Assembly: GCF_048569485.1 (NCBI RefSeq) | Contig: NC_134364.1 | Location: 129,495,089-129,559,088 of the forward strand | Length of the DNA stretch: 64,000 bases | DNA from: Anomaloglossus baeobatrachus | Taxonomy: Eukaryota > Chordata > Amphibia > Anura > Aromobatidae | Reading direction: 5' to 3' | Shown here: one piece after another, positions 1 to 11,203 of the stretch | How positions within the stretch are numbered: the stretch's first letter is position 1 | Layout: the number at the start of each line of letters is the position of its first letter | Program-made: the position numbers and the translations under genes | The notes under the pieces: model-generated | Seen by the model: the letters and a program-made list of their open reading frames with translations, nothing else | The model's database searches: none | Told to the model about the DNA's origin: nothing

Positions 1-1414
1 TGTCAGCAACAGGCAGCGCCGGGTCAATGCCTCCAATCCCGGAGACAGCGAGGGTTTTTCCAGGGATCAAGTCTTGGGGGGACACCATCTCAGGCCGCAC
101 CAGAGTCACCTCCGAGGCGCTGTCTCGCAGTCCTATGGTCACAGACTGGCCGACGGTGACAGGTTGGAAGCTGTCCAGGGACCTACCACCACCCCCACCC
201 ACACAATACACCTTGGGCGGCCCTTGGGACGGGGACGGAGCCGGGGCCTTGGGACGCTGAGGGCACATGGCCTTGAAGTGTCCAGGTAGGTTGCACTGGT
301 GGCACCGTCTTGGTTCCGCCACGGGCCTGGAGAGGGGAGTTGAGGGGGACACCCCCTGCAGTCTAGGGGCAGGTGGGGCAGTCGCAGAATTCATCTTACC
401 CCCTCTCCAGGTGCTGCTGGTGGCCGCTCTCCTGGCCTCAGGGGCCCGGTTGTTGGTGTAGTCATCGGCAAGGGCAGCTGTAGCCGTGGACCCCTTTGGC
501 TTCTGGTCTCGGATGAACTGGCGGAGATCCTCAGGGCAGTTCCACAAGAGTTGCTCCGTGATGAACAAGTCCAGGATCTCCGGTCCGGTGGAAAGCTGCA
601 GGCCTTGGGTCCAGTGGTCGGCAGCTCGGGCAAGTGCCCGCCTGTGGTCAGCCCAGGAGTCCTTTGGTCCCTTCTGTAGGCTCCGGAACTTCTTGCGGTA
701 GGACTCTGGAGTGAGGTTGTACTGTTGGATCAGGGCCCGCTTGATGGTGTCGTAGCCCTGATCTGCCTCAGCAGGCAAGTCCCCAAGGATTTCCAGGGCC
801 TTACCCCTTAAACGGGGGGTCAGGTATTTGGCCCACTGGTCCTTGTTCAGATGGTGCTGCAAGCAAGTCCGTTCAAAAGCAGTCAAGAAAGAGTCCAAGT
901 CTCCATCCTTCTCCAGCACTGGGAAGTCCTCAACACGGACCTTTGGAAGTTTGGTGTCTGGAAGGTCACGGGTGGCTGATGAGGGCCGGAGCTGAGCTAG
1001 CTGCAGCTGGTAGTTACGCTCTGCCTGGCGCTCTTCACGCGCTGCTTGCCGCTCACGCTCGGCCATGAGTTCCTTGTAGCCCTCCCGGTCTCCAGCCTGG
1101 CGTAGGGCCATAGCCATTTGAAGAAGGCTATCCGAGCCTCCCAGGCTCGGTGGGATGGCACGTGGTGATCTGCGGCCCGCTGCGGAGCCTGGTGATTCAC
1201 TGTCCATGGCAGAGCGGAGGGCTGGCATCTGGCTCGTTGAGGACCCTTGGGCGAGCTGCTCCTCATCTTGTCCAGCAGTGCCCGGTTGTGCAATGTCCTC
1301 TGCAGAGCTGTTTTCTGGCGTCGAGCTCCTGGAGGGCTCGTGGACAACCTCCTCATCGTCTCTGGCCTGAGCATCGGCCATTCCTTTGGCTTTGCTCCTG
1401 GTGCTATCAGCCAT
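1..1414 (-). CDS. gag (with start of protease) of the Gypsy-type element, partial
   Basis: Structural polyprotein of the LTR element. The frame starts at an ATG at 1414 and reads leftwards beyond the window. An N-terminal charged, Q/E-rich helical stretch (coiled-coil like) is followed by a SCAN-like capsid segment (roughly residues 180-310, with W and LL/F positions typical of SCAN) and a CCHC knuckle (C-HQ-C-NLPG-H-FKAM-C, near residue 371). Near the edge comes a short segment with the protease-like motif LRDSASEVTLV. The knuckle and SCAN-like parts are in the same frame as the ATG. Function is nucleocapsid assembly of a retrotransposon; it is a mobile-element gene, not a host gene. Confidence 0.75.
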   Translation of the reverse strand, partial: MADSTRSKAKGMADAQARDDEEVVHEPSRSSTPENSSAEDIAQPGTAGQDEEQLAQGSSTSQMPALRSAMDSESPGSAAGRRSPRAIPPSLGGSDSLLQMAMALRQAGDREGYKELMAERERQAAREERQAERNYQLQLAQLRPSSATRDLPDTKLPKVRVEDFPVLEKDGDLDSFLTAFERTCLQHHLNKDQWAKYLTPRLRGKALEILGDLPAEADQGYDTIKRALIQQYNLTPESYRKKFRSLQKGPKDSWADHRRALARAADHWTQGLQLSTGPEILDLFITEQLLWNCPEDLRQFIRDQKPKGSTATAALADDYTNNRAPEARRAATSSTWRGGKMNSATAPPAPRLQGVSPSTPLSRPVAEPRRCHQCNLPGHFKAMCPQRPKAPAPSPSQGPPKVYCVGGGGGRSLDSFQPVTVGQSVTIGLRDSASEVTLVRPEMVSPQDLIPGKTLAVSGIGGIDPALPVAD

Positions 1415-1596
1415 TGTTGCAGACTTTGGTCACTGACACAGAACTGACACCTGATGCCTCCACACACCTCACAGTATCTGCACTCTGACACTCTAGTGTT
1501 GAGCTGGTCTGAAGACCCCAGCAGCCACAGCTGCTGCAGGCAGTCTTTAGTGTCTGGGAGTATGGGTCTCACACTCACACACACTATTATCTCGAT

Positions 1597-1614
1597 CCCA
1601 CCGCTTTGCCACCA
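1597..1614 (-). other. Primer-binding-like site behind the 5' LTR
   Basis: Three bases after the LTR end, the - strand reads TGGTGGCAAAGCGGTGGG. A start with TGG just after an LTR is the usual form of a tRNA primer-binding site. A very similar string follows the 5' LTR of the second Gypsy-type element in this window. I do not know the matching tRNA. Confidence 0.5.
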
Positions 1615-1617
1615 ATA

Positions 1618-2803
1618 TGTCACAAACCACCGGGGGGGTCACTCAGAAATCCCCCGCGCTGGCTACCAGTACGTCACAATCGGGGGGTAGCAAGGGGGCG
1701 TCCCCCTCCTTTATACCTCCCGACCGACAGACAGAGCACGTGACGCGCTCTCTAGCGCCCCTCTTATAGTCAGGCCAATTATGGAATTGCCCGACCATAA
1801 GCAAGGAGGCCGCTATACTACTTATGCCGATTATTGAAGGGCCCCCGGCGAGAGAAGGGTATATATTCCCCCGACCTCCGCGGGCGGAATATATAATATC
1901 TTCCCGAATCTCACTGGCCTCCCCACAATAATCCTTGGCACAACTCGCTGCCACCAACCGCTTCACGGTAACTATTAGCCGAACACACAGACGTGGGATT
2001 CAAGATCGAGATAACAGAACAGCCCAAGATTAATTATATAATTTAATCGCCTAAAGCACACTAGAAACTACAATATATACAATAGGGAATCTACAGAATA
2101 TACAGTTATGTCAGAGTACAGTTACAGATAAAGCATGGGTTACAAACAGGTATACAATTACATCAGTTACCTTGTGTGTCTGGCCACAGGGGGGCGCTGT
2201 ACCCAGGTTTCTAGGATTCTTCCCACAGATGTTTCCTGCACGTGCCCCCAGCGAAAAGAACCTTGGAAAATGGCCGAAGCAGGGTTATCAACCTGGGCAA
2301 ATCCAGGTCCCCTCCTACCTTAGTGACCTCACAGGGAGCACTGCTCCACCCCTGGCTGGAGTTATGGACAAATTCACAACATGGAATATGGGCCATAACT
2401 TTGCCTGGGAGCGTCGTAGGCGGACGCCAATGCTCTCATTGTGACAGTTATGAATTTAGCTACAGAACGAGGGGACTCATGACCTGTCTACGAGTTCCCA
2501 TATGGCTGATATCACGCCTGGGGTATTTCCCAAGCTCCCCCTTCCATAAAAAAGGTGTGCCAGCATCGTCCGCCTGCGCAAACACCATTTTTATGGTTGC
2601 CATATTTATCGGAGATATGGCTTGCGAGATATGAACCATTTTTTACTGGAGTCGTTCTGTCTGGCTACTTCCAAGCCTTGCTAATGAGATACAACTCTTG
2701 TTACAGGGTGACGGCAGGGAGTCATCCTGGGTCCATTGTCCTCACATCATCTCATCTCCATATCAGAGGAGATGGCTGTTGGAGGTGTAAGTGGGATGTG
2801 ACA
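1618..2803 (-). repeat. Long terminal repeat (5' LTR)
   Basis: The boundaries come from a perfect 7-bp inverted repeat, TGTCACA at 1618 and TGTGACA ending at 2803, the standard TG...CA form, with the primer-binding-like site on one side and unrelated unique sequence on the other. The length is 1186 bp. On the - strand a TATAAA lies at 1715-1710, about 90 bp before the LTR end, and is a candidate core promoter. Confidence 0.75.
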
Positions 2804-2869
2804 CCTTCACAGATGCTGGACATTTGAGCACAAGAAGGGAGGGGGGCACTGCCAGGGAGTGATGAGAGC

Positions 2870-2892
2870 AATTATGACTTCTAGTCATAATT
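2870..2892. repeat. Short perfect hairpin in the spacer before the array
   Basis: AATTATGACT and AGTCATAATT form 10-bp perfect arms around the loop TCT. The hairpin lies in the 118-bp unique spacer (2804-2921) between the LTR and the 32-bp array. I see no gene in this spacer and no function for the hairpin. Confidence 0.6.
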
Positions 2893-2921
2893 CCTCTTCA
2901 TATCCCAGGATTTACCTCACA

Positions 2922-5900
2922 TGCCCCATCACACCTTCCCCCATACTTTCTCCTGTCCCATCACACCTTCCCCCAGACTTTCTCCTGTCCCATCACACCT
3001 TCACCCATACTTGTTCCTGCCCCATCACACCTTCCACCATACTTGCCCCATCACACCTTCCCCCATACTTTCTCCTGTCCCATCACACCTTCCCCCATAC
3101 TTTCTCCTGTCCCATCACACCTTCCCCCATACTTTCTCCTGTCCCATCACACCTTCACCCATACTTGTTCCTGCCCCATCACACCTTCCACCATACTTGC
3201 CCCATCACACCTTCCCCCATACTTTCTCCTGTCCCATCACACCTTCCCCCATACTTTCTCCTGTCCCATCACACCTTCCCCCATACTTGCCCTTGCCCCA
3301 TCACACCTTCCCCCATACTTGCCCCTACCCCATCACACCTTCCCCCATACTTCCTCCTGCCACATCACACCTTCCCCCATACTTGCCCTTGCCCCATCAC
3401 ACCTTCCCCCATACTTGCCCCTACCCCATCACACCTTCCCCCATACTTCCTCCTGTCCCATTACACCTTCCCCCATACTTGCCCCTGCCCCATCACACCT
3501 TCCCCCATACTTCCTCCTGCCACATCACACCTTCCCCCATACTTGCCCTTGCCCCATCACACCTTCCCCCATACTTGCCCCTACCCCATCACACCTTCCC
3601 CCATACTTGCCCCTGCCCATCACACCTTCCTCCATACTTGCCCCTGCCCCATCACACCTTCCCCCATACTTGCCCTTGCCCCATCACACCTTCCCCCATA
3701 CTTGCCCTTGCCCCATCACACCTTCCCCCATACTTGCCCCTGCCCCATCACACCTTCCCCCATACTTGTTCTTGCCCCATCACACCTTTCCCCATACTTG
3801 CCCCTGCCCATCACACCTTCCCCCATACTTGCCCCTGCCCATCACACCTTCCCCCATACTTGCTCCTGCCCATCACACCTTCCCCCATACTTTCTCCTGC
3901 CCCATCACACCTTCCCCCATACTTGCCCCTGCCCATCACACCTTCCCCCATACTTGCCCCTGCCCATCACACCTTCCCCCATACTTGCCCCTGCCCATCA
4001 CACTTTCCCCCATACTTGCTCCTGCCCCATCACACCTTCCCCCATACTTGCCCCTGCCCCATCACACCTTCCCCATACTTGCCCCTGCCCATCACACCTT
4101 CCCCCATACTTGCCCCTGCCCCATCATACCTTCCCCCATACTTGCCCCTGCCCATTACACCTTCCCCCATACTTGCCCCTGCCCATCACACCTTCCCCCA
4201 TACTTGCCCCTTCCCCATCACACCTTCCCCCATACTTGCCCCTGCCCCATCACACCTTCCCCCATACTTGCCCCTGCCCATTACACCTTCACCCATACTT
4301 GCCCCTGCCCCATCACACCTTCCCCCATACTTGCCCCTGCCCCATCACACCTTCCCCCATACTTGTTCCTGCCCTATCACACCTTCCCTTATACTTGTTC
4401 CTGCCCCATCACACCTTCCCCCATACTTGTTCCTGCCCCATCACACCTTCCCCCATACTTGCCCCTGCCCATCACACCTTCCCCCATACTTGTTCCTGCC
4501 CCATCACACCTTCCCCCATACTTGCTCCTGCCCCATCACACCTTCCCCCATACTTACCCCTGCCCATCACACCTTCCCCCATACTTGTTCCTGCCCCATC
4601 ACACCTTCCCCCATACTTGCCCCTGCCCATCACACCTTCCCCCATACTTGCTCCTGCCCCATCACACCTTCCCCCATACTTGCCCCTGCCCCATCACACC
4701 TTCCCCCATACTTGCCCCTGCCCATCACACCTTCCCCCACACTTGTCCCTTCCCCATCACACCTTCCCCCATACTTGCCCCTGCCCCATCATACCTTCCC
4801 CCATACTTGCCCCTGCCCATCACACCTTCCCCCATACTTGCCCCTGCCTATCACACCTTCCCCCATACTTGCCCTGCCCCATCACACCTTCCCCCATACT
4901 TTCCCCTGCCCCATCACACCCTTCCCCATACTTACCCCTGCCCATCACACCTTCCCCCATACTTGCCCCTGCCCCATCACACCTTCCCCCATACTTGTCC
5001 CTGCCCCATCATACCTTCCCCCATACTTGCCCCTACCCATCACACCTTCCCCCATACTTGTCCCTGCCCCATCATAACTTACCCCATACTTGCCCCTGCC
5101 CATCACACCTTCCCCCATACTTGCCCCTGCCCATCACACCTTTCCCCATACTTGCTCCTGCCCCATCACACCTTCCCCCATACTTGCCCCTGCCCCATCA
5201 CACCTTCACCCATACTTGCCCCTGCCCATCACACCTTCCCCCATACTTGCCCCTGCCCATCACACTTTCCCCCATACTTGCTCCTGCCCCATCACACCTT
5301 CCCCCATACTTGCCCCTGCCCCATCACACCTTCCCCCATACTTGCCCCTGCCCATCACACCTTCCCCCATACTTGCCCCTGCCCCATCATACCTTCCCCC
5401 ATACTTGCCCCTGCCCATTACACCTTCCCCCATACTTGCCCCTGCCCATCACACCTTCCCCCATACTTGCCCCTTCCCCATCACACCTTCCCCCATACTT
5501 GCCCCCGCCCCATCACACCTTCCCCCATACTTGCCCCTGCCCATTACACCTTCCCCCATACTTGCCCCTGCCCCATCACACCTTCCCCCATACTTGCCCC
5601 TGCCCCATCACACCTTCCCCCATACTTGTTCCTGCCCTATCACACCTTCCCTTATACTTGTTCCTGCCCCATCACACCTTCCCCCATACTTGTTCCTGCC
5701 CCATCACACCTTCCCCCATACTTGCCCCTGCCCATCACACCTTCCCCCATACTTGTTCCTGCCCCATCACACCTTCCCCCATACTTGCTCCTGCCCCATC
5801 ACACCTTCCCCCATACTTACCCCTGCCCATCACACCTTCCCCCATACTTGTTCCTGCCCCATCACACCTTCCCCCATACTTGCCCCTGCCCATCACACCT

Positions 5901-8900
5901 TCCCCCATACTTGCTCCTGCCCCATCACACCTTCCCCCATACTTGCCCCTGCCCCATCACACCTTCCCCCATACTTGCCCCTGCCCATCACACCTTCCCC
6001 CACACTTGTCCCTTCCCCATCACACCTTCCCACATACTTGCCCCTGCCCCATCATACCTTCCCCCATACTTGCCCCTGCCCATCACACCTTCCCCCATAC
6101 TTGCCCCTGCCTATCACACCTTCCTCCATACTTGCCCCTGCCCCATCACACCTTCCCCCATACTTGCCCTGCCCCATCACACCTTCCCCCATACTTTCCC
6201 CTGCCCCATCACACCCTTCCCCATACTTACCCCTGCCCATCACACCTTCCCCCATACTTGCCCCTGCCCCATCACACCTTCCCCCATACTTGTCCCTGCC
6301 CCATCATACCTTCCCCCATACTTGCCCCTACCCATCACACCTTCCCCCATACTTGTCCCTGCCCCATCATAACTTACCCCATACTTGCCCCTGCCCATCA
6401 CACCTTCCCCCATACTTGCCCCTGCCCATCACACCTTCCCCCATACTTGCTCCTGCCCCATCACACCTTCCCCCATACTTGCCCCTGCCCCATCACACCT
6501 TCCCCCATACTTGCCCCTGCCCATCACACCTTCCCCCATACTTGCCCCTGCCCATCACACTTTCCCCCATATTTGCTTCTGCCCCATCACACCTTCACCC
6601 ATACTTGCCCCTGCCCATCACACCTTCCCCCATACTTGCCCCTGCCCATCACACCTTCCCCCATACTTGCCCCTGCCCATCACACCTTCCCCCATACTTG
6701 CCCCTGCCCATCACACCTTCCCCCATACTTGTTCCTGCCCTATCACACCTTCCCTTATACTTGTTCCTGCCCCATCACACCTTCCCCCATACTTGTTCCT
6801 GCCCCATCACACCTTCCCCCATACTTGTTCCTGCCCCATCACACCTTCCCCCATACTTGCCCCTGCCCCATCACACCTTCCCCCATACTTGTTCCTGCCC
6901 CATCACACCTTCCCCCATACTTGCCCCTGCCCATCACACCTTCCCCCACACTTGTTCCTGCCCCATCACACCTTCCCCCATACTTGCTCCTGCCCCATCA
7001 CACCTTCCCCCATACTTACCCCTGCCCATCACACCTTCCCCTATACTTGTTCCTGCCCCATCACACCTTCCCCCATACTTGCCCCTGCCCATCACACCTT
7101 CCCCCATACTTGCCCCTGCCCATCACACCTTCCCCCATACTTGCCCCTGCCCATCACACCTTCCCCCATACTTGCCCCTGCCCATTACATCTTCCCCCAT
7201 ACTTACCCCTGCCCATTACACCTTCCCCCATACTTGCCCCTGCCCCATCACACCTTCCCCCATACTTGCCCTGCCCCATCACACCTTCCCCCATACTTTC
7301 CTCTGCCCCATCACACCCTTCCCCATACTTACCCCTGCCCATCACACCTTCCCCCATACTTGCCCCTGCCCCATCACACCTTCCCCCATACTTGTCCCTG
7401 CCCCATCATACCTTCCCCCATACTTGCCCCTACCCATCACACCTTCCCCCATACTTGTCCCTGCCCCATCATAACTTACCCCATACTTGCCCCTGCCCAT
7501 CACACCTTCCCCCATACTTGCCCCTGCCCATCACACCTTCCCCCATACTTGCTCCTGCCCCATCACACCTTCCCCCATACTTGCCCCTGCCCCATCACAC
7601 CTTCCCCCATACTTGCCCCTGCCCATCACACCTTCTCCCATACTTGCCCCTGCCCATCACACTTTCCCCCATACTTGCTCCTGCCCCATCACACCTTCAC
7701 CCATACTTGCCCCTGCCCATCACACCTTCCCCCATACTTGCCCCTGCCCATCACACCTTCCCCCATACTTGCCCCTGCCCATCACACCGTCCCCCATACT
7801 TGCCCCTGCCCATCACACCTTCCCCCATACTTGTTCCTGCCCTATCACACCTTCCCTTATACTTGTTCCTGCCCCATCACACCTTCCCCCATACTTGTTC
7901 CTGCCCCATCACACCTTCCCCCATACTTGTTCCTGCCCCATCACACCTTCCCCCATACTTGCCCCTGCCCATCACACCTTCCCCCATACTTGTTCCTGCC
8001 CCATCACACCTTCCCCCATACTTGCCCCTGCCCATCACACCTTCCCCCATACTTGTTCCTGCCCCATCACACCTTCCCCCATACTTGCTCCTGCCCCATC
8101 ACACCTTCCCCCATACTTACCCCTGCCCATCACACCTTCCCCCATACTTGTTCCTGCCCCATCACACCTTCCCCCATACTTGCCCCTGCCCATCACACCT
8201 TCCCCCATACTTGCCCCTGCCCATCACACCTTCCCCCATACTTGCCCCTGCCCATCACACCTTCCCCCATACTTGCCCCTGCCCATCACACCTTCCCCCA
8301 TACTTGCCCCTGACCATTACACCTTCCCCCATACTTGCCCCTGCCCATTACACCTTCCCCCATACTTGCCCTTCCCCATCACACCTTCCCCCATACTTGC
8401 CCCTGCCCCATCACACCTTCCCCCATACTTGCCCCTGCCCATCACGCCTTCCCCCATACTTGCCCCTGCCCCATCACACCTTCCCCCATACTTGCCCTTG
8501 CCCATTACACCTTCCCCCATACTTGCCCCTGCCCATTACACCTTCCCCCATACTTGCCCTTCCCCATCACACCTTCCCCCATACTTGCCCCTGCCCCATC
8601 ACACCTTCCCCCATACTTGCCCCTGCCCATCACACCTTCCCCCATACTTGCCCCTGCCCATCACACCTTCCCCCATACTTGCCCCTGCCCCATCACACCT
8701 TCCCCCATACTTGCCCCTGCCCCATCACACCTTCCCCCATACTTGCCCCTGCCCCATCACACCTTCCCCCATACTTGCCCCTGCCCATCACACCTTCCCC
8801 CATACTTGCCCCTGCCCCATCACACCTTCCCCCATACTTGCCCCTGCCCATTACACCTTCCCCCATACTTGCCCTTCCCCATCACACCTTCCCCCATACT

Positions 8901-10548
8901 TTCCCCTGCCCCATCACACCTTCCCCCATACTTGCCCCTGCCCATCACACCTTCCCCCATACTTGCCCCTGCCCCATCACACCTTCCCCCATACTTGCCC
9001 CTGCCCCATCACACCTTCCCCCATACTTGCCCCTGCCCCATCACACTTTCCCCCATACTTGCCCCTGCCCCATCACACCTTCCCCCATACTTGCCCTTCC
9101 CCATCACACCTTCCCCCATACTTGCCCCTGCCCCATCACACCTTCCCCCATACTTGCCCCTGCCCCATCACACTTTCCCCCATACTTGCCCCTGCCCCAT
9201 CACACCTTCCCCCATACTTGCCCCTGCCCCATCACACCTTCCCCCATACTTGCCCCTGCCCCATCACACCTTCCCCCATACTTGCCCCTGCCCATTACAC
9301 CTTCCTCCATACTTGCCCCTGCCCATTACACCTTCCCCCATACTTGCCCCTGCCCCATCACACCTTCCCCCATACTTGCCCCTGCCCATCACGCCTTCCC
9401 CCATACTTGCCCCTGCCCCATCACACCTTCCCCCATACTTGCCCTTGCCCATTACACCTTCCCCCATACTTGCCCCTGCCCATTACACCTTCCCCCATAC
9501 TTGCCCTTCCCCATCACACCTTCCCCCATACTTGCCCCTGCCCCATCACACCTTCCCCCATACTTGCCCCTGCCCATCACACCTTCCCCCATACTTGCCC
9601 CTGCCCATCACACCTTCCCCCATACTTGCCCCTGCCCCATCACACCTTCCCCCATACTTGCCCCTGCCCCATCACACCTTCCCCCATACTTGCCCCTGCC
9701 CCATCACACCTTCCCCCATACTTGCCCCTGCCCATCACACCTTCCCCCATACTTGCCCCTGCCCCATCACACCTTCCCCCATACTTGCCCCTGCCCATTA
9801 CACCTTCCCCCATACTTGCCCTTCCCCATCACACCTTCCCCCATACTTTCCCCTGCCCCATCACACCTTCCCCCATACTTGCCCCTGCCCATCACACCTT
9901 CCCCCATACTTGCCCCTGCCCCATCACACCTTCCCCCATACTTGCCCCTGCCCCATCACACCTTCCCCCATACTTGCCCCTGCCCCATCACACTTTCCCC
10001 CATACTTGCCCCTGCCCCATCACACCTTCCCCCATACTTGCCCTTCCCCATCACACCTTCCCCCATACTTGCCCCTGCCCCATCACACCTTCCCCCATAC
10101 TTGCCCCTGCCCATCACACCTTCCCCCATACTTGCCCCTGCCCATCACACTTTCCCCCATACTTGCTCCTGCCCCATCACACCTTCCCCCATACTTGCCC
10201 CTGCCCATTACACCTTCCCCCATACTTGCCCCTGCCCCATCACACCTTCCCCCATACTTGCCCCTGCCCAATCACACCTTCCCCCATACTTGCCCCTGCC
10301 CATTACACCTTCCCCCATACTTGCCCTTCCCCATCACACCTTCCCCCATACTTGCCCCTGCCCCATCACACCTTCCCCCATACTTGCCCCTGCCCATTAC
10401 ACCTTCCCCCATACTTGCCCCTGCCCCATCACACCTTCCCCCATACTTGCCCCTGCCCATTACACCTTCCCCCATACTTGCCCTGCCCCATCACACCTTC
10501 CCCCATACTTGCCCCTGCCCATCACACCTTCCCCCATACTTGCCCCTT
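2922..10548. repeat. Minisatellite, 31/32-bp C-rich unit, about 240 copies
   Basis: The unit reads CCATCACACCTTCCCCCATA followed by CTTGCCCCTGCC, and is 32 bp long with four C at the junction or 31 bp with three. Variants replace TTGCCCCTG by TTTCTCCTG, TTGTTCCTG or TTGCTCCTG. No unit contains a + strand stop codon, so all three + frames stay open for kilobases, the longest over 2500 codons. The resulting proline-histidine repeat proteins are not credible genes. The - strand has G-runs of 3-5 in every unit. Marker variants recur at about 1.1-1.3 kb (near 5069, 6364, 7466) and later at about 0.95 kb (8500, 9447), which shows higher-order duplication. Confidence 0.97.
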
Positions 10549-10569
10549 CTCCCCTCCCCCAGATGGAGG

Positions 10570-10590
10570 TTCAGCACCAAGGAGAGCGGC
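10570..10590 (+). promoter_or_regulatory. RE1/NRSE-like site (REST binding)
   Basis: The site reads TTCAGCACCAAGGAGAGCGG followed by C. The established 21-bp RE1 consensus is TTCAGCACCACGGACAGCGC followed by C, so 18 of 21 positions agree, including the whole left half TTCAGCACC and the spacing. It lies about 490 bp upstream of the CELF3 start codon. REST represses neuronal genes outside neurons, and CELF3 is known as brain-enriched, so the context fits. Binding is inferred. Confidence 0.65.
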
Positions 10591-10680
10591 AGAACAATGG
10601 CTGAGGCAGGGATGATCTGCAAAGTGTCGCTCCGTTGTGCTGGAGCAGCGCTGCCTGCAGATGGCGGGCGGGGGGTGTAC

Positions 10681-10690
10681 AGCGCCCCCT
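10681..10690 (-). promoter_or_regulatory. CTCF-core-like motif
   Basis: AGCGCCCCCT, on the - strand AGGGGGCGCT, equals the core of the CTCF motif. The flanks agree only partly (about 12 of 19 positions of the usual motif by eye). It would separate the upstream minisatellite from the CELF3 promoter. The call is tentative. Confidence 0.3.
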
Positions 10691-11058
10691 CCGGCACTGT
10701 GTGCCCCCCATCCCTAGCTCGGGGGTCCCGCAGCCCTGTGCCCCGGCGCTGAGCTGTGCCCGCTCCCCGGCTGTGCGGCTGGCGGCGGGTGCGGCTCTTT
10801 CGCCCCGGCCCCTGGCTCTGACATCATCCCTCTCGGGCTGGGGCGGGCGCTGGGCACAGGGAGGGGGCACAGGAAAGAAAAGCTCGGGAATCAGAGCTCG
10901 GCTCGTCACTGAGGAGCTGCTGCAGGTGCCACGGTGCTGGGCTCGGGCAGGCGGAGCCGGGACCCTCACACTGTTGCACAGGGCTGACCCCCGCACAGGA
11001 CGCGCTTTCCGGGCTGAAGTGCCTTTTGTGCCCCTTCCCCTCTGCCCACCTCGCCCCA

Positions 11059-11203
11059 ATGAAGGAACCAGATGCCATTAAACTTTTCATTGGGCAGATT
11101 CCCCGCAACCTGGAGGAGAAGGATCTGAAGCCCATCTTCGAGCAGTTTGGGAAAATCTATGAACTTACAGTCATCAAAGACAAATTCACCGGGGTGCACA
11201 AAG
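11059..11203 (+). CDS. CELF3: CELF3 coding exon 1 (first half of RRM1)
   Basis: This encodes the first 48 residues of a CELF-family RNA-binding protein plus the first base of a glycine codon (phase 1 intron). It begins [20 protein letters not shown] and ends with FTGVHK. The start [10 protein letters not shown] without the longer N-terminus of CELF4, 5 and 6, together with [13 protein letters not shown] and ELTVIKDK, marks CELF3. RNP2 is LFIGQI (residues 9-14). The start context has C at -3 but is the family's known start. CELF proteins bind UGU-rich RNA and control alternative splicing and translation, CELF3 mainly in brain. The donor at 11204 (AAAG|GTAAGAG) is strong. The last 13 exon bases and the donor form the first unit of a 10-copy tandem repeat, which is highly unusual. 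The exon may extend upstream as 5' UTR. Confidence 0.93.

Larger units (their letters stand above)
1..2803 (-). mobile_element. Gypsy-type LTR element, 5' part, cut by the window edge
   Basis: Read on the - strand this is a 5' LTR (1618-2803), a primer-binding-like site starting TGGTGGC just after it, then a gag frame that runs off the left edge. The gag has a SCAN-like middle part, one CCHC zinc knuckle and the beginning of an aspartic protease. SCAN-like gags are known from Gmr1-type Ty3/Gypsy elements, so I place it there by inference. The part in view looks whole. The rest of pol and the other LTR lie outside the window, so age from LTR pairs cannot be judged. Confidence 0.8.
10549..11058 (+). 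promoter_or_regulatory. CELF3: CELF3 promoter region and 5' UTR
   Basis: This is GC-rich, CpG-bearing unique sequence between the minisatellite and the CELF3 start codon. I see no TATA box at a sensible place. Visible elements are an RE1-like site (10570-10590), a CTCF-core-like AGCGCCCCCT (10681-10690), a CRE-like TGACATCA (10819-10826) and a GC box GGGGCGGGC (10840-10848). The transcription start cannot be fixed from sequence. A TATA-less GC-rich promoter is usual for neuronal RNA-binding protein genes. Confidence 0.6.

Noticed and set aside
997-1623. 208-codon - frame
   Set aside because: Shadow of the gag frame, which carries the SCAN-like and knuckle features and starts at 1414.
2859-10604. 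2581-codon + frame and its overlapping companions across the 32-bp array
   Set aside because: Pure consequence of a stop-free repeat unit in three frames; no unique protein sequence and no known family.
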